From: Thermoplasmata archaeon
GTDB lineage: Archaea; Thermoplasmatota; E2; UBA202; JdFR-43
Direction: 5' to 3'
Length of the DNA stretch: 8,413 bases
NCBI GenBank assembly: GCA_021157745.1
Contig: JAGGWA010000088.1
Span: 1 to 8,413, forward strand
Below, piece by piece: positions 6,824 through 8,413 of the stretch (its first letter is position 1; the number at the start of each line of letters is the position of its first letter). The notes beneath the pieces were generated by a model. That model was not told the DNA's origin. It did no database searches and saw nothing but the letters and a program-made list of their open reading frames with translations. The position numbers were made by a program, and so were the translations under genes.

Positions 6824-6889
6824 GATTTGAATGTCTGGATGAAATAAATATTTTTGGGAATAGATTTAAATCATATTGCCTTTTTCAAT
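6824..6889. promoter_or_regulatory. 66-bp divergent promoter region between pit and mptA
   Basis: Two TATA-like boxes face outward. On the minus strand an AAATATTTATT stretch at about 6843-6853 lies ~25 nt before the pit ATG. On the plus strand GATTTAAAT at 6863-6871 is centred ~23 nt before the mptA ATG at 6890. Both messages would have little or no leader. The boxes are only about 20 bp apart, so the two start sites could interfere with each other. Confidence 0.6.
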
Positions 6890-7726
6890 ATGCTTCCTGA
6901 TGTTCAATCCTGGAAACCTGAAGCAAGTTTTAAATTAACGAGAGTTGGAATAAAGGGGGTCAAAAAACCCGTCAGAATAAATAGGAATGGAAAGCAAGTA
7001 ACCTTGCTAATAGATATGGACATATTTGTTGATCTACCAGCAAGCAGGAAAGGAAGCGATCTGTCAAGAAATGCTGAAGTTGTTGAAGAGATAGTTGACA
7101 AATCCGTAAGGCAACCATATAGCGGTCTAGAAGACCTTTGCCAAGAAATAGCAAAAAAACTCCTCGAAAGACATGGATATGCAAGCAGAGCAGAAGCTTT
7201 TGCTTCTTCCATATATTTTCTGGAAAGAATAACGCCTTTAGGCAAAAAAACACTTGAGCCATACAAAATAATGGCGAGAGCAATAGCAAATAGGGGAGAA
7301 AGAATAAGGCAGTTTATAGGCGTCGAAGTCATAGGAATGACAGCCTGTCCATGTGCCATGGAAAACATAAAGAAAGTTTATGGAGAAAAATACACTCATA
7401 ATCAACGCAACGTTGCCACAATTTTTATTGAAAATGATGGAAGCATAGATGCAGATGATTTGATAGAAATAGCAGAGGATGCGATGAGTACACCAACATA
7501 TGAAATTTTAAAAAGAAAGGATGAGATGGAAGTGGTAAAAAAAGCGCACGAAAATCCGAAATTTGTTGAAGACGTTGTAAGAGATATGCTTAAAAAAATT
7601 GTTGAAAAATATTCATACCTCCCTTCCGACTATATCGTTATTGCGAGAAGCGAAAGCCATGAATCGATACACAAACACAATGCATTTGCAGAAAGAGTGA
7701 CAACGATAGGTGAACTAAAGAGCTAG
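6890..7726 (+). CDS. mptA: GTP cyclohydrolase MptA (COG1469, FolE2-like)
   Basis: MptA is the Fe(II)-dependent GTP cyclohydrolase that makes 7,8-dihydroneopterin 2',3'-cyclic phosphate, the first step toward methanopterin-type pterins; FolE2 relatives also feed folate and preQ0/archaeosine synthesis. The 278 residues match family length. Visible blocks are the LPDVQ start, DLPASRKGSDLSRNAE (48-63), TACPC (151-155, metal-ligand cysteine), THNQRN (169-174, histidine ligand) and ESHESIHKHNAFAE (255-268, catalytic Glu/His cluster). The frame stays open upstream to a TTG at 6854, but that codon lies before the TATA box, and relatives start just ahead of the DVQ motif, so ATG 6890 is preferred. It is divergent from pit. 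Whether the product is cyclic phosphate (MptA) or triphosphate (FolE2) is an inference from the archaeal context. Confidence 0.92.
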   Translation: MLPDVQSWKPEASFKLTRVGIKGVKKPVRINRNGKQVTLLIDMDIFVDLPASRKGSDLSRNAEVVEEIVDKSVRQPYSGLEDLCQEIAKKLLERHGYASRAEAFASSIYFLERITPLGKKTLEPYKIMARAIANRGERIRQFIGVEVIGMTACPCAMENIKKVYGEKYTHNQRNVATIFIENDGSIDADDLIEIAEDAMSTPTYEILKRKDEMEVVKKAHENPKFVEDVVRDMLKKIVEKYSYLPSDYIVIARSESHESIHKHNAFAERVTTIGELKS

Positions 7727-7887
7727 CCCTTTAAAAACTCCTCCAAAATTTTTCTTCCGTAATCTGTTAAATTCCCTTTCTTGTCAATGTAACCAAATTC
7801 AACCATCTCATTAAATAAGCTTATATCAACATTGTCAACATCTTCAGCACACATTTTTGCAAGCATGAGTATATTTCTTATGAACAT
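7723..7887 (-). CDS. Small winged-helix-like protein, unknown function
   Basis: This 54-residue ORF ends at TAG 7723-7725, which shares the CTAG palindrome with the mptA stop. The second half has the sequence feel of the end of a winged-helix DNA-binding domain: a helix with LFNEMVEFGYID, a KKGNLT turn, then DYGRKILEEFLKG as a final helix. It is too short for a complete domain, so it may be a minimal regulator, a remnant, or a partner protein. A TTG at 7899 would add four residues and fits a TATA box at about 7929-7936 slightly better. An in-frame TAA at about 7929 rules out a longer product. Translation is plausible but unproved. Confidence 0.5.
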   Translation of the reverse strand: MFIRNILMLAKMCAEDVDNVDISLFNEMVEFGYIDKKGNLTDYGRKILEEFLKG

Positions 7888-7925
7888 TTCAATCGCCAAA
7901 ATGTTAGTAAAAAACCAGTATGTAA

Positions 7926-7938
7926 ATTTTTATAAATT
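7926..7938 (-). promoter_or_regulatory. Possible TATA box of the small winged-helix-like ORF
   Basis: On the minus strand TTTATAAAAATTT lies about 30-40 nt before the TTG at 7899 and 40-50 nt before the ATG at 7887. The stretch is the most AT-rich in the local gap and separates the small ORF from the broken gene upstream. Only position and composition support the call. Confidence 0.4.
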
Positions 7939-8001
7939 TTCAGCCTTTGATTATTTTTTCGTCCCATGTCCCATGCCATGACATGCAAACAACTTTTATT
8001 T

Positions 8002-8029
8002 CATGGCAAGGTTTTTTCAACTTGCCATG
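8002..8029. repeat. 9-bp hairpin with 10-nt loop
   Basis: CATGGCAAG at 8002-8010 pairs perfectly with CTTGCCATG at 8021-8029 across a 10-nt loop that contains six T on the plus strand. It lies at the recognisable 3' end of the broken BPL_N gene. Just left of it (7962-7986) CATG recurs four times, including two copies of GTCCCATG, one directly after the other, and a GACATG that pairs with the CATGTC inside this pair. No U-tract follows, so a terminator role is not obvious. Confidence 0.6.
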
Positions 8030-8371
8030 TTTGCGGCGCCGCATATTCGAGATGGCTCCCGCATTGGCAACGAATTTTTTATCCCTTCTTTCCATTCTGG
8101 ATTGAGAGCATGAAAATATGGTGTCCGCTTGCTCTTATAACGAGAACGTCATATTTTCTTAGGCTCCCATTTATAAAATCTTTGCAGTCAACCGAGCTCA
8201 CATCCTTTTGTATGTAACACCATTTTCTTCCATGCATACTGGAGGCAATATTCAAGCAACTTTACAGATGGAGAAATTGAATCATATAAAGCAACCTTTG
8301 CTGGAAACGAAAATGACATATTCGACATAAAAAATAGAAGAAAAATAAAGAAAGGGAAGAAGCTTAACCAT
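8017..8371 (-). pseudogene. Broken secreted BPL_N / glutamine-amidotransferase-like gene
   Basis: No single frame is open, yet a protein can be followed by changing frame. In one frame a hydrophobic signal-like run (LSFFPFFIFLLFF) leads to FPAKVALYDSISPSVKLLEY (about 8330-8250). A second frame gives MEENGVTYKRM (8233-8201). A third gives DVSSVDCKDFINGSLRKYDV and LVI (about 8204-8136). After a stop at 8079-8081 the pieces FVANAGA and ICGAANMAS follow in two other registers. The order matches a secreted BPL_N domain: start strand KVALYD, YDVLV strand, and the FVxNGGAYLGICxGA nucleophile-elbow-type block. I see at least four register changes and no C-terminal half. Either the gene decayed or this end of the sequence has base-calling errors. 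The reading may extend past 8371 to the window edge. The family call is by eye. Confidence 0.6.
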
Positions 8372-8413
8372 TGTTCACTGGCTGATATGGGTTGAAAGCT
8401 GGGTCTCCATATA

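Noticed and set aside
6854..6889. TTG start for mptA at 6854
   Set aside because: The codon lies upstream of the TATA-like box at 6863-6871 and adds 12 residues not expected in the family.
6904..7368. A 154-residue minus-strand open frame in mptA
   Set aside because: It is antisense to the conserved MptA metal-ligand and substrate blocks; serine- and leucine-rich shadow frame.
7966..8217. An 83-residue plus-strand frame with a CHVCG pair resembling half a zinc ribbon
   Set aside because: Only one Cys pair, aromatic-rich composition, no promoter or ribosome site, and it is the complement of the BPL_N-like pieces.
1..8413. CRISPR arrays, insertion sequences and integrase sites
   Set aside because: No regularly spaced repeats, transposase motifs or terminal inverted repeats were seen. 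The tRNA 3' ends have no visible duplicated fragment in the window.

Overview
The window is a compact archaeal chromosome segment. The evidence is a GatD-type tRNA amidotransferase subunit, an archaeosine synthase radical-SAM subunit, the GTP cyclohydrolase of methanopterin-type pterin synthesis, archaeal SepF, a PGF-CTERM surface protein, a tRNA intron with a bulge-helix-bulge fold, and TATA boxes close enough to start codons to imply leaderless or near-leaderless mRNAs. PGF-CTERM together with SepF and MptA points to Euryarchaeota in the broad sense. A Thermoplasmatota-like lineage is possible, but the sequence alone does not settle it.

Layout. Positions 14-203 hold a minus-strand tRNA-Gln(UUG) and tRNA-Glu(UUC) pair separated by 3 nt; tRNA-Gln carries a 39-nt intron. 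A 36-bp two-way promoter divides them from gatD (240-1502, plus), whose product helps convert Glu-tRNA(Gln) to Gln-tRNA(Gln). Enzyme and substrate tRNA are thus divergent neighbours. gatD ends inside the 3' end of a long minus-strand gene for a PGF-CTERM surface protein (1467-3338). Divergent from it, on the plus strand, are a 54-residue two-helix membrane protein (3446-3610) and sepF, the FtsZ membrane anchor (3641-3982).

Next is a minus-strand operon transcribed from about 6850 leftwards: a PiT phosphate permease, a DUF47 PhoU-like partner and the archaeosine synthase subunit RaSEA, joined by 7-bp and 4-bp overlaps. mptA is divergent from it (6890-7726, plus) and converges on a 54-residue winged-helix-like ORF (7723-7887, minus). 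The last ~500 bp hold a broken secreted BPL_N (glutamine-amidotransferase-like) gene on the minus strand whose similarity hops between frames, plus a 9-bp hairpin.

Themes. tRNA biology recurs: tRNA-Gln, tRNA-Glu, GatD, and RaSEA acting at tRNA position 15. Cell-envelope and division genes lie in the middle, and phosphate uptake and pterin synthesis on the right. All three convergent gene pairs overlap at their stop codons. Three starts were moved inward from the longest open frame (DUF47 to 5624, RaSEA to 4947, mptA to 6890) because gene overlaps, family N-termini or a TATA box fit better.
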